Positions 35,619-46,729 of a stretch of 64,000 nucleotides of DNA are shown one piece after another. Every line of letters begins with the position of its first letter. Position 1 is the stretch's first letter. A program made the position numbers and the translations under genes. Origin of the DNA: Gnetum montanum. Its lineage: Eukaryota > Streptophyta > Gnetopsida > Gnetales > Gnetaceae. The stretch covers positions 386,676 through 450,675 of the forward strand of contig MNCI01003613.1 of NCBI GenBank assembly GCA_015680685.1, read 5' to 3'. The notes under the pieces were generated by a model. It worked only from the letters and a program-made list of their open reading frames with translations. It did not search any database and was not told where the DNA came from.

Positions 35619-38316
35619 CTAGGTCACTTGCTTACCTACTTAGTTAAGAGGGATATCCATGAAAGGGTTGCCTTCTAGTGGAAGATCATATATGAATATT
35701 GAGGCTAATGCATTAGCTTTCTCTTTATTTACTTGCTCCTCCTCCTCTTTACACTTTTATTTTACTCTTACCATAGCTTTGGTTGCTGTTTTTTTTCTTT
35801 GATCTTAACATAAAATCATGAAAGTTAACAAATAATGTACATAGGGAATAGTCAAATCATAACAAGTCAAACATGCCAACGTATCTTTGAAAATTCATTG
35901 TATGATGTTAAACTTTATTATTATCTTTTGTTGGAGCTTGGATTTGTTGCAAGATTGTACCTCCTCTTCAACCTTGCATTTTATTCTCCCCTTAGAGGCT
36001 TCCTCAACTTTCTTGCAAAGTCATTTGATTCATTCTTCTTGGCCTCTCATTACCATTGGCTTGATTTTTATGCTATTTGGAGAAGATCTACATGTATTAA
36101 TATCTTTTGTAGTAATAGACAAAGACTCATCTATGTCTTCTAGGGTTGGGTCATGTATGTGGATAGAATTCGCAAAGTGCTTTATCGAAGGCTAAGAAAT
36201 TTAAGATAAATTGCATTCCATCTACTTCCTATTGTAATTAATGATAAAAAACTTTGTAAACCTCATCAAGTACATGATAAATAATGTGAAATGCATATGA
36301 TATAAATGAATTTTTCTTGTGGAGCTTTTGGATTTCATTCTAGAGCCTAGAGACCAAAACTATAGTGTAGTTAAATCTTGTCCCATCCACCATCACCTTT
36401 TGCATCATCCAGTCTTGTTACAAATACATTATTTTCCTCTATGAAAATAGGATGGGGAAAATCCTTGAGTAGAATAGAGGATACAACTCATTAACATTTC
36501 TAATTTTACATGTCTTCAGAGATAATGCTACATTGGGAGGAAAATCCGACCAAGCCTTTAAAATGCTTTTGCTACTTAAATCCTTTTCCTCTTTTTCCAT
36601 CATCTTGGATGCTTCTCAAGGGATCCTAAATGAGTTTTAAAATAAGTCCTCATTAATGGTAAGGACTATTGGCAAGCCATGGACTTATGTGCAAAATTCT
36701 ATATTAGCCTTGTTTAAAGTATCTATTACATTTAGCATTTCTACAAGTAAAGTAGTAGGACTTCGTAGCATGAACAATTTGAATAAACTTATGTTTGATA
36801 TATTTTTTGAAATATTCACTAGGATGCTATTCATCAATAATTATTAAGTCTTGTTCACCTCACCCTACTTGAGAATGATATTCTCTTCAGTTTGACCAGA
36901 GTTGATCATAGTGATGGCCAATTTTCTCATGAATTTAGTTAGCTTAGAAAAACAAAAGAGATGTTATGAGCAAGTAAGGATAGGTGTGATGCACTTACTT
37001 GACTTAGCTAATGGTGGTAGGGCTTGTGTTTGAATTGGCACTCTTACACCATAGTTGAGGAGATCCCAGAATTCATGAATATGTTTGACAACCATACATT
37101 TTTTATGAACTAGTGAATTTCACATTATGTATCTTGTAGCATCATCACCAATTTGAATAAGCACTTGAATCTTAATGTTATCTCATTGAGAGAATTCCAC
37201 TAAGGTTATTTGGACTAAAAGCAAAACTTAATCATTTGAAACAAGTCCTCCCATTTGCATTTGAAACCTATCTGTGAAAAAAAGTCAAACAAATGATCAA
37301 AGAATTAAGTGTAACATATGAAGTTAAATGTCGCCCATTCTTATAACACATAAACCTTGCTTGAAGGATTCTAGAAGAGGGTAATAGGTCTATGACCTAA
37401 CATCAGAGTCTATCAATGTTGAATTGGAAATATCTTGGCTATTTGTATGTTTGAGATAATTGATGAATTCTTGCCAAGTACACAATGTCATGGTACTTTA
37501 ATTCCTTGTGACCCTTAGAATCATCCTTGATGTACTCTAAAATGTAGTTGGAAGGTCCTAATAGTATCTTCTCTATAATTATAACAGAAACATCAGTGGC
37601 CAAGTGTGACCATAGTATCACATTGAAAGTTTGTAGTAGGTACCATAGAAATTATTTGGCTTTAAACCTAAATCATAAATGAGTCCTATCATGTAGCGTC
37701 ATGTTTGGTATGGGACTATTCTAGAAGGTAGATACCATGGGATGGAGAATGCCAATCATCTCTACCACAATGAGAATCTACTTAAACACATACAAGAAGG
37801 TGTCCAAATAAACTTTTAATGTGTTAGAATTTTCTTTACGTTAAAAACCATGTGGACGACACATACCTAACCCTAGCGTGAATAACAAAAACAAGTAAAA
37901 TAAAGCCAACTTGAAACATGCTAATGTAAATAGTGAAAGATAGTGTGAGAATGAGTAGCATAATTTTTGGGCATAATGTAAAATTTGCTAATAGCATAAT
38001 TTCCCTTGATAGGCATGAAATTGATAAGCTAGCATGAAACTTCCAATGAAGGAAAATTAGACAATGCAATGTAAAATACTATTCAGTATAGAAGTAGAAA
38101 CACTAAGATATTTTATGTCATAAAATGAAATAATGTAAAGAATCAAATATGTTAAGCTTGTGAGAATATTTAGAAAAAAATATATGCTAAATGAAAAATT
38201 CTCTAGTGAAAACATAAAGCCTAAACTACATCAAAACCAATATATACACTAGAACAATCTTAATGCATTTAATTGAATAGTTTCCTCACAACCAAAAATA
38301 TGATAAGGCCTTCTAA

Positions 38317-38394
38317 ATGCAAGGAAAATATACTGGGCTTAGATGCAAGGAAAATATACTGGGCTTAGATGCAAGGAAAATATACTAGGACCTT
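38317..38394. repeat. 26-bp tandem repeat, three copies
   Basis: The unit 'ATGCAAGGAAAATATACT' plus 'GGGCTTAG' is repeated head to tail starting at 38317, 38343 and 38369; the third copy is slightly changed at its end. Noncoding part of element E. Confidence 0.85.
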
Positions 38395-38779
38395 AGCATA
38401 AGAAAAATAATGCTAGAATCTAGAAAAAAAAAAGCAAAGGAAGAGTTTTTGGTAGCACACCTCAACATTGCAACTATTTTGGAATTCCATGCTACTAAAT
38501 TTGATAGCATCAATTGCACTATATTCTCTACCTTCTTTGCATCCATCATTTTCCCATGCTCACCTATCCTCCTATTAGCTATTGGCATTGTTTCAAGTCT
38601 CTATCAGTATCCTATGGGAAATAAGCTATAGTTGAACCTTGCCATACTTTTGTATCCCAGAATACTTTGCATGCATTTAGCATGGGTAAAGCATCACTTT
38701 TTTTGCTCAACAATGTAAATGTGGCCAAGCAAAAGACTTCAACAAAAATCTAGAAAATATGCGAAATTTATGCTAGACA

Positions 38780-39340
38780 ATATAAAATCTTAGGAATGAT
38801 GGAATTGCACTAGGTAGCTTGTAAATCTTTGGGATACATTGGCAACACATTACATAACGTAAATTTCCAAAATGCCCTAGTTTTATGCTAGGAAATACAT
38901 TGTTTAGCATAAATTTCTAGGTGTCCTAGTTTTATGTTAGGAAATATGCTACCAAGCATAAATCCCTAGAATATGCTAGCTTTGTGTTAGGAAATATGCT
39001 AAGCACAAATCCCTAGAATATGCTGGCTTTATGCTAAGAAATATGTTGCTCAGTGTAAATCTATAAAATATGCTAACTTGATACTAAGAAATATAATGCA
39101 CTATGTAAATCTTTGGAATACATTGGTTTTCTACTAAGAAATATGCTAGATAGTGTAAATGACTGAATATGTTGCCTCTAGGATATGATATATTTTTACA
39201 CTGAGAATATGTTGCATAGCATAAATATCTTGAATATGTTGCCTTTATGCCAATAATACCCTAGAAAGTGCAAACTCACTAGAATGTTCTACCTCCATAA
39301 TATGCCATCTTTATGTTAAGTATACGCTAGGTAGCATAAG
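38780..39340. repeat. Degenerate tandem repeat, about 55-57 bp unit, in element E
   Basis: Roughly nine units containing 'TAGGAAATATGCTA..AGCATAAATCCCTAGAATATGCT' variants. It occupies the same place as the GCGTATACGC array of element D (between the start of the antisense gene and pol). The TATGCTA and AGCATA cores read like CpG-decayed forms of that palindrome. Confidence 0.6.
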
Positions 39341-39559
39341 CCTTAGAATATCCCTCCATGTTGTAAAGTGGCTTGAACTTAGGAAAATGCTATCTGTTGA
39401 TCATATAATGTGGTGTGATAGCTTGACTTTGGATAGTCCAGGCCCTTCTACACTTTTACCTTAATACTACTTGGCATGAACATTTGGGAGCATGATGTTA
39501 TGTAGCATCTTAAACTATGCTTATGTCAAATACATTAGAAATTCTTCTCTTTCACAACT

Positions 39560-40095
39560 CATCGCAGGTTGTTGGGACCCTCATTTAATGATAAGAGACA
39601 CACGACATGAAATGTATTTCACTCATTTTTGAACATTTTTATTTATCAATGTGCAAATATAAATCTCATTTAATATGTTTCTTTTGATGTTTAGGATTGA
39701 CTATTGGAGATGTGGTAATAAATTAGTGTACTGTTACATCTAACAGGACCATTTGATTACATCACCCAATTCTTTGATTAAACATGCTTAAATATCAAAC
39801 CTAGTAACCTTCAAGAATACATAATAATAATTGAAAAGTCATTGGAGTGGTCAGATTATGTAGTGAAATCTTTAGACCTAGAAGTTGGTGACATTACTAA
39901 AGATCTACTAGTAGAGGTCCCTATTACAACACATAATAATGAGAAGAAGACTTTGAAACTAAGTTCTACAATAGAACTTTGACTCACTCAAGATACTACT
40001 AAATTACTACAAGACAATATTCAAGATTTTTCTTGGTCTTATCAATACATGCTTGGACTTGACCCATACCTCATCCAACATAACATCATACAAGA
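39560..40095 (+). pseudogene. Element E pol start, interrupted by element D
   Basis: From about 39860: 'LEVGDITKDLLVEVPI', 'KKTLKLSSTIEL', 'DNIQDFSWSYQYMLGLDP' and 'IQHNIIQD', aligning with D 'IKAENITEDPLSESPI', 'ETKILKLSTLLQ', 'ENMKAFAWSYTDMPGLDP' and 'VQHNIILD' (51792-52010). This is the region just before the RT fingers. Element D follows immediately. Confidence 0.75.
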
Positions 40096-41298
40096 TGAAA
40101 CACCACAAAATTTCGAGCTTGGTACTTCCCCAGCAAGAAGCAGGTCCCTGGGACCCACGAACAGCCACGGCTACATTTGGTGTCGCACATTGCAACTTCT
40201 GGAATCAAAAGGCTTAATTTTCGCTAAGTGTGTAGTACCAGTGTATACGCCCAACGTATACGCCTAGCATCAATAGCGTATACGCCCAACATCAACAGCG
40301 TATACGCCCAACATCCCTAGCATATACGCCCAGCATAGACATTCGACTTACATGCCTGATGTACACGCCTCACCTGTACACTTAGCACCACAGATGCATA
40401 CGCCCGACGATGGAGTCTAAATGACAGAATGAAGACAGCACCAAAGAGCAAGAATTGAAGCAAGTCAGCAACCATCAGCGTACACGCCCGACATATACAT
40501 CGAGTCATTGTCGGCGTGTATGCTCAGCGTGTACGCCCAGTGTCCATAGCATCTCCAGCCAAGTTCACACATGCCCAGCACGTCCAGCGTATACGCCCAA
40601 CGTGTACGCCGGCCTGATGTAGCGTATACGCCCCGCGTAGCAGATGTAATATGTTGTATATTAGTAAATTGTATGCACCCGGTCAACGCGCCACGTGTCT
40701 CCTAACCCGAGTCTAGCGTAACAACTGGTATAAAACCCCACTTTTCCACTTCACCGAGGACGGTTGGCGAAAATCCCAGAGCATACCAGAGACATTTACG
40801 TTGCGCACCAAAGCTAAAACCCTCTTATGCTGGAAAGCCCTGTACGCCATGCACATAGTCTCTATTCTCCGCCTACCGTGCGAACCTGCCGAGTCATCCC
40901 TGCATCCACCAGGGCTTTTCGTCCGCCTTGTGTTCATCACAACTGCGTTAGACCAGTGCACTATACTTTGACTCTGTAATACCATTGTTTACAATTTACG
41001 CTAATTTCTTGCATGTGTTCTGTTTACACTCATTTACATTTACGCCTTGTTCATATCTGCTACGCCGTTTATGCTCTTGTTTACACCCGTTTACGTTGTT
41101 CACGCATAACCCAGCGTATAGCACTTCGGCATACGTGCGGGTAAATCCTTGTCTGATCCGCGTGCGGACCATCCAAGGTACTCTGCCTTCGTGCATTCCA
41201 GCTCTCCCTCAGGCGAAGGCAGGGTCTTCTGTGCGTGTCCTGCGATCCTATGGTCTCTGTTTCCTTCCAGCCGGTGACCGACGATTTCAGGCGGTACA
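40096..41298 (+). repeat. 5' LTR of element D
   Basis: A 1203-bp LTR. The U3 part at 40250-40640 is packed with GCGTATACGC and variants, including exact copies at 40276-40285 and 40298-40307. A G-box CACGTG is at 40692-40697 and a TATAAAA box at 40729-40735, then a GC-richer R/U5 region. It lies between the left CAAGA duplication and the primer site. Confidence 0.92.
40692..40735 (+). promoter_or_regulatory. Element D LTR promoter: G-box and TATA box
   Basis: CACGTG at 40692-40697 stands about 30 bp upstream of TATAAAA at 40729-40735. The same pair is conserved in the 3' LTR (57097-57102 and 57134-57140). This is the expected start region for the gag-pol transcript. Confidence 0.65.
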
Positions 41299-41303
41299 GA
41301 AAT

Positions 41304-41321
41304 TGGCGCTAGAAGGAGGGC
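41304..41321 (+). other. Element D primer binding site
   Basis: TGGCGCTAGAAGGAGGGC begins five bases inside the LTR end. It differs clearly from the tRNA-Asp site of elements A, B, C and F. I could not assign the tRNA from memory. Confidence 0.6.
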
Positions 41322-41379
41322 CTCCTAAAAACCTCGCTCGCAAACTTCTCAGCGTCTACGCTCATCAGCGTTTTCGCTA

Positions 41380-41825
41380 CCCTGTTTCAAAATCTGCAAG
41401 TCTTTCAGCGTATACACTACCAACTTTATGTGGACTGTCCATAGAAACCCTAGCATCTATGCAACTTAGCCTAAAAACTCATCCTGCAAACTGTCCAACA
41501 TCTACGCTATTCAGTATTTACGTTTTCCTTGTTAAAACTTAGCCATAAAACTGCATTCTCTGTGCTGTGCTTGTTTTGCTCTATGCTTGTTTTACGCTGA
41601 GCATTCTTTACGCTGTACTTTGTTTACGCTGTACTTTATTTTACGCAGAAGCTATATACGCTGCCTAACATATACGCTGCACCCCTTACGTTGTATACGC
41701 TGTCTACGCTGATGCTATATGCTGAACGTTGAAGCGTATACGTTGCACTTTGTCCCTTAGTTTACGCTATACGAAGTACACTAGTTTCGCTCCTCTACCC
41801 CGTGTCATACCCTTAACGATTCATC
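41380..41825 (+). repeat. Element D leader with TTTACGCTG / GTATACGCTG repeats
   Basis: An untranslated leader between the primer site and gag. It is dense in variants of TTTACGCTG and TATACGCTG (41580-41760), continuing the motif set of the LTR. No coding frame is conserved here. Confidence 0.6.
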
Positions 41826-43978
41826 ATGAACCCCGTGAACACCACCGCTGCAACAGCTCAAGTAACCGACGTCGTGGACACCATGGCTGTCCAACAGCCT
41901 GTCACGCAACACCCGGGAGTACAACCCACCGCAGGGCCCCGTCGGCCCCTAAGGTTGCAAGGGAGAGACCCAGCCGCTAACATCATAACCCAAGATCAGT
42001 ATAATTTCATATGCATTAAGATACAAGCTGGCCTGGCTATAGACCGAGCCGAATTGGAGGTAAAGAGGCAGTTCGAACTCTTTTACAGAGGGGGACGTGA
42101 GTTCATCCCCTCACCGTATGACGTCATCCCTATTCTGGAGCAGTATTCGGAGCTCGTCACACAGCTCCTCCTGCAAAGGAGACACTCGTTGAATCAGCCT
42201 GCATTAGAGTCCCAACTAGAGGAAGAGGATGAATTTGCCGCTCAATCTGAACAAGAGGATTCTTACCACACTCTGAGTCCGCAAGCACACGTTAACCCCA
42301 TTTTTCATCCTGGTATAGGGGAGATCATGCCCATCCAACCCCTCAGATTAACTCACACACAAATGCCTCCATCGCACACATCCTCATTTGTTGATGTGCC
42401 ACCTCCAACTGATCCGCAATTCACCACGCTCCCTCTTGCCATCATCTCCGATGCAGCAGCCGACCCATCTTCACAAGCACCGCCCCCTCACGATAGCGTG
42501 GAAGTGACACTCCCACCCCGAGTGATAGGGATGCCACACATGATACCCGCATCCACATCCCCTCACTACATCCCGCACATTCAAATGCATACAGCCCCTT
42601 CTACCACTGTAACCCAACAGGGGTCCCCCCCACAAAACGTAGCTGGACAATGGGTAATGATGGGTGTTCAACCACAGCAACATCAACCTCCTCACTATAA
42701 CATACCACCCCATATGGTTCAACCAGCCAACGTTCCCCCAGTACAACCACCACCATAGCAACCACAGCCTTTCCCCTATCACGCGCCACAAATGCAACCC
42801 CCGACCGCACAACTTTCGGCCTTTCAACCCACTGTCCAACAGTCTAACCCGTATAATATCGCACAACCTCAAGCTGCCATGTTACCGAGTGCCTAAGATT
42901 GGGCGGACGCTAAAAACTGATCCAAGAATTAATTGACAAGGTAAAATGCCTCAAAACGGCCGCCGATGGGGAGCTGAAGGTAGTGGATTTCTACCATGAT
43001 GATCCCATCAGCTCGTCTGTCCCACCCTTAACGTTACCCAAAGGCGTCTCCTTACCAACACGAACCAAGTATAACAGAGAGATGGAACCCAATGCACATC
43101 TCATAACGTTTAGGCTAGAATGCGCGCTGCTCCAGGCATGGCCCCATTCCATTCTCCGAGTGTTCCCCATGTCCCTCTCAGGGAGGGCACTTGACTGGTA
43201 TCGGGCCCTGCCAAGGAATTCCATCTTCTCCTTGGAAGACTTATTACACCAGTTCGTGACTCGGTTCAAGTACAACTTGAAACCCAAGGCCACCTTGGAT
43301 AGCCTCATACAGGTCAAGCAAGCACCGCTTGAACCTGTGCAGAAATTTATCCAAAGGTGGAGCGCCGCCCTCAACGAGTTGCATGAGCCGATATCCCAAA
43401 CATACTTGCTCACAATTTTCAAAGGAGCTGTTAACAATTTCTTTAAATCCAAGTTGTATTACCTTAACACGCGTAATCTTAACCAGGTTTTTGTACAAAT
43501 TAAGAATATAGAGGAAGCAGCCCAAAACAGCCACGACCCTGCATACTTAGCCTTCAGAAATCAACACACTAAAAAAGATAAAGAGAAGGCTAAGACAACC
43601 ATAGCAGCAATAGCAGGCACGCAACAAGCCAACATGATGCACCAAAAAAAACTACCCGCAACCCCTACTAACTACAATAAATCAACTCCCACAACCGCAC
43701 CGGAATCATCATTACAACACAACCCAACAACGAATCGTACGCGCAACTTCAAGAGGAAAGAACCCTCTCAATATACGCCTCTGCCAATGAAGCCTTCCCA
43801 GCTCTTCGATCAACTCCTGAAGGTTGGGATGATGAAATATAAACAGTTGTCCCCTACGGCCATCCAGAGACATGACCGGTTCTATCAACTCATTCAGAAC
43901 CCAAGTTTAGCAACGCCGCATGAGCCTCCCATACCCAAAGGCTTCAGAATAGATCGCTTTTGTGACTACCATCAATGA
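41826..43978 (+). pseudogene. Element D gag, nearly intact with stops
   Basis: The ATG at 41826 (MNPVNTTAATA) opens a Pro/Gln-rich N-terminal part of 310 codons ending at a TAG at 42756 (the frame continues beyond it). The capsid core is at 42983-43570: 'FRLECALLQAWPHSILRVFP', 'LSGRALDWYRALPRNSI', 'FVTRFKYNL' and 'FIQRWSAALNELHEP', typical of the retrotransposon gag family. A Lys/Thr-rich linker leads to 'RFCDYHQ.NGHGMDYY' at about 43955-44000, a degraded C-x2-H..GH..C knuckle in which the last Cys is Tyr. One frame change lies near 42900. The capsid packages element RNA in the cytoplasm. Confidence 0.85.
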
Positions 43979-44029
43979 AACGGGCACGGTATGGATTACT
44001 ATTTCACCCTGAAATAGGATATTCAGTGG

Positions 44030-45060
44030 ATGATCGATGAAGGTCAAATCACTTTTGATGAGGCCAACCCGGTCCAACCGCAGAATCAAGCTATGAGGGT
44101 GTACAAAGACCCCTTGAACACCAAAGAAGTGCCATACGTCATTAATACAATCTACCTTGATGATGATTCCGAAGCACCCCACATTAACATTGTCTATTCC
44201 CAGTATAAACAGGAAACACCTAATAGGCCATTCGTAGTTCAGATTCCCCTCGTTGTGTCCATGCCTACACCTAACACCATGACACGGGACACACCGTATG
44301 TAGTACATGTCCCTCTCGTTATCCCCTCAAATGCATCAACCCCTCATGCTCAGCCTACCCCTTTCGTAGTTCAAGTACCACTCGCGGTCGCAACAGCGGA
44401 GTACATGAAACTCCTAATGATTACCAACTCCACCAAAACCTCCACCAAAACCAACTCCGTATGTCGTTAGGGTACATGAAACTCCTAATGATTACCAAAC
44501 GTCCATCTCACGAGCGCCAGGCCAACCCGGCCCCTACGTCATTAGGGTCCATGGCCAGCCTTCTAACCAGTCACATCCAACTACACAACTGCAACCCCGC
44601 CCAACTCCATATGTGGTGCGAGTCCTAGGATAGCTTGAGGCTCCAAGACCAGCCCCACCTCCACACCACACACGAGAACGCCTAGCAGATAGGCTTACAC
44701 GTGAACGTGTGGAGAAAGAACATCAACGATTAGCTCTGGGGCCACCTAAGCCCATTCCACTTAACTCTGTGCCTATGTCGTCGCCTAACAACCAATCGGA
44801 CGCAGGTAATGAAGGCAAATCATCTAAAAAAAATGATGAACCGCTTAAAACGACAGCTTCGAACAAAAATGACAAACCAATAAAACATAAAATAAAATAA
44901 AACTGTTGGGCCCAATGGACCCAGTTATCATTGATGAAAATGCTCCAAACAGTAAAGATTTAGCAATGGCCTTGACACAAGTCACCCAAGCATTGAAGCA
45001 AAAGAACACTTCATTGAGCTTGTATGACTTGGTGCTAACATCCCAAACACATTGAGAAGC
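44030..45060 (+). pseudogene. Element D gag-protease linker with PFVVQVPL repeats
   Basis: Continues from gag: 'WMIDEGQITFDEANPVQPQN', then several copies of a '(P/T)(F/Y)VV(Q/H/R)(V/I)PL' motif between 44230 and 44630 and a charged Lys/Asp-rich stretch (44700-44900). Stops near 44468, 44631 and 44898. The repeats correspond to the sparse remnants in element E near 31740-31830, so they belong to the family. Function unknown. Confidence 0.6.
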
Positions 45061-45070
45061 TCTAGTACGT

Positions 45071-45979
45071 ATGTTAACGTCGATCCCAGTAAGCGAGGAC
45101 TTGCCCCCGAACGAACCCACTATCCATGCGGTAATGTACTCGTCTCACGGGACCACTCCTAAACCCTTGAGCTTCCATGATGACAACATTAAGGTGGACA
45201 AAAAAACAGGGGAAATAACAACAGCCCCCATGTTCATAATGATACGTATCAACCAGTTCAAGATACATAGGGTCCACGTAGACGATGGAGCTGCAACAAA
45301 TGTTGTACCATATCCCATCATTGAACAATTGGGGCTTACTGAATTAATTAAACCAACCGCAACTACATGTTTAAAGTCATTCAGTGGGTCACACGTAATG
45401 GTAAAAGGCACAATAACCCTAGATTTCATAGCGAGAGACCAATTCCCTACATCTGCCAAATTCCTAGTAGTCGATGAGATGCTAGGGTTCAATCTAATAT
45501 TGAGAAGACCCTGGTTGGCCCAACTGAGAGCTGTCTCCTCCCCTGTACACCAGGAGATCCACCTGCCTTATGAAGGCGGTGAAATCATTATACATGGGGA
45601 AGTCGCTACGCCTATTATCTCATCACACATGGACATGGACCAAGGATCAGAAGTCGAACTTGAAGAGCCTAAACGAAACGATAAAAATGCGCACCCACCG
45701 GTAAGCAATAAGCCTTCGAACATAGAACAAGAGCCTCCTAAAACAGAAACACCCACGTTTGACACAATACATACAACTTCTCAAATGGAAAATAATACAA
45801 AACCCCCACCAACTATCGAAACATTTGAAAACACTGACACAGAAGCCATTCCATCAGATGTCGCTTGGGCTGAATTACCATTCAATGTGATCAGCGAAGG
45901 GGACGCTGAATACAAAATCGTATCCGTTAACACATCACCTAACATTAAAAAGAAGAAAATCAAAAAGCTATTGCAATGA
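45071..45979 (+). CDS. Element D aspartic protease, open frame
   Basis: A 302-codon open frame. After a lead-in ('DDNIKVDKKTGEITTAPMF') comes the active-site segment 'VHVDDGAATNVVPYPIIEQL' near residues 70-90. It is followed by 'KSFSGSHVMVKGTITLDFIA' and 'FNLILRRPWLAQLRAVSSP' (the flap-distal 'GRPWL' analogue), then 'HQEIHLPYEGGEIIIHG'. The Asp-Gly of retropepsins is present as DDGA. A long acidic and Pro/Thr-rich tail (about residues 190-302) ends in KKKKIKKLLQ. It matures the gag-pol polyprotein. Pol does not follow directly: the next sense domain, RT, begins 5.6 kb downstream. Confidence 0.85.
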   Translation: MLTSIPVSEDLPPNEPTIHAVMYSSHGTTPKPLSFHDDNIKVDKKTGEITTAPMFIMIRINQFKIHRVHVDDGAATNVVPYPIIEQLGLTELIKPTATTCLKSFSGSHVMVKGTITLDFIARDQFPTSAKFLVVDEMLGFNLILRRPWLAQLRAVSSPVHQEIHLPYEGGEIIIHGEVATPIISSHMDMDQGSEVELEEPKRNDKNAHPPVSNKPSNIEQEPPKTETPTFDTIHTTSQMENNTKPPPTIETFENTDTEAIPSDVAWAELPFNVISEGDAEYKIVSVNTSPNIKKKKIKKLLQ

Positions 45980-45984
45980 TATCG

Positions 45985-46260
45985 ACACTCCCAGTCCGAA
46001 ACGACATTAAACTATAACACGTTCGAAACGACGTTAAACTACCATTCGTCCGAAATGACACTAAACTACGATAAATCGAAAAACAAAAAAATTATTATTA
46101 CTAAACTACACTCCTTGTCCGAAATGACGTTAAACTATCACATCCGCAAAGACGTAAAACTAGCCACGATCAGCAATGATCGGTCAACAGAAAAAATCCA
46201 CCCGTGTCATTCGAAATATTCCTCGTTTATGACTGGGGCCCGAAATGGCCTTAAACTAGT
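45985..46260. repeat. Interspersed short repeat TCCGAAATGACRTTAAACTA
   Basis: About seven imperfect copies of a 20-bp motif spaced irregularly just downstream of the protease stop (for example near 45995, 46022, 46050, 46116, 46147 and 46238). Related 'GGTAAGGCRTTAAACTGCCA' copies lie just before pol (51447-51500) and 'CATGACAATAAACTGAT' copies follow integrase (55130-55480). Confidence 0.65.
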
Positions 46261-46729
46261 TCATGTGCGCATATTTCATTCTCCTTTTTGTTTAGCATTT
46301 ACAATCACATCTCTGCTTTACATTTAAAACAAAACAGAAAAACAACCCAAAACATTTTTCATTGTCGTGTCGTGTTTACAATTAAAGTCAAAATCAACAA
46401 AAAATTTTCTTTACATGCAATGTTGTACAATTACAAGTATCAACTGTTTTCGTCCATCTCAAAGTTTTCAAGTTACAATTCCTGTAGCAATCTGAGTCAA
46501 AAAATAACAAAAAATTAAAAACTAAAAAGCCTAAGCATCCGGGACGGGAGGATCGTCCCCTTTAGATCCACCAGCATCAGAGGCCCCTGCTCCACTGGGA
46601 CTAGCTTCTTGAGCATCATCGCCACCTTCATCCTGAAAATACCAAAAGAACAACCAACATAAGAATAAGCGAATGTCAAATTTCTAAATACTATTCAGTA
46701 AATTAATTTCATAAGGACAAAATGTTTAC

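Larger units (their letters stand above)
33890..38590 (-). pseudogene. Element E antisense gene (relative of the element D antisense gene)
   Basis: Minus-strand coding remnants in the same order as in element D. Near 38590-38470 is a possible first exon. At 37640-37440, 'FNVILWSHLATDVSVIIIEK' aligns with the FCP1/NIF-like exon 2 of D ('FEVAIWSNFDKVTARSVLEE'). At 36800-36660, 'LFMLRSPTTLLVEMLNVIDT' aligns with exon 4 ('LFMTPSPDVSIGVMIGIVDS'). At 36560-36400, 'VNELYPLFYSRIFP' matches 'VNELYPLFRARVFP'. At 34330-33920 the coiled-coil end has 'EQHMLEMFMEDIG' and 'SIDWTTMSEEDILCKL' against D 'DWASVSKEEILRQL'. Solo LTR G splits it at 34763-35618. Many stops. Presence in two copies of different age shows the gene is a family trait. 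Confidence 0.7.
29950..40095 (+). mobile_element. Element E: old Tat-like retrotransposon, left part
   Basis: Older relative of element D in the same orientation: 5' LTR (29950-30968), primer site (about 30974), a gag remnant, protease (about 32660-33060), an antisense gene in the PR-RT interval (minus strand, about 33890-38590), tandem repeats, and the start of pol (about 39850-40095). It is interrupted by solo LTR G at 34763-35618 and by element D at 40096. RT resumes at about 57850-58033 before element F interrupts it again. Most of gag is deleted. The far part, including the 3' LTR, lies outside the window. Confidence 0.8.

Noticed and set aside
38317-39340. Regularly spaced repeats that could suggest a CRISPR array
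   Set aside because: Units are head-to-tail without unique spacers, degenerate, and lie in a plant retrotransposon; no cas-like genes.
42471-42872. Long minus-strand open frame opposite gag of element D
   Set aside because: Composition mirrors the Pro/Gln-rich gag frame; it is a shadow of the sense coding region.
43907-44308. Minus-strand open frame opposite the gag-protease linker of element D
   Set aside because: Shadow of the conserved sense frame; not preserved in element E.
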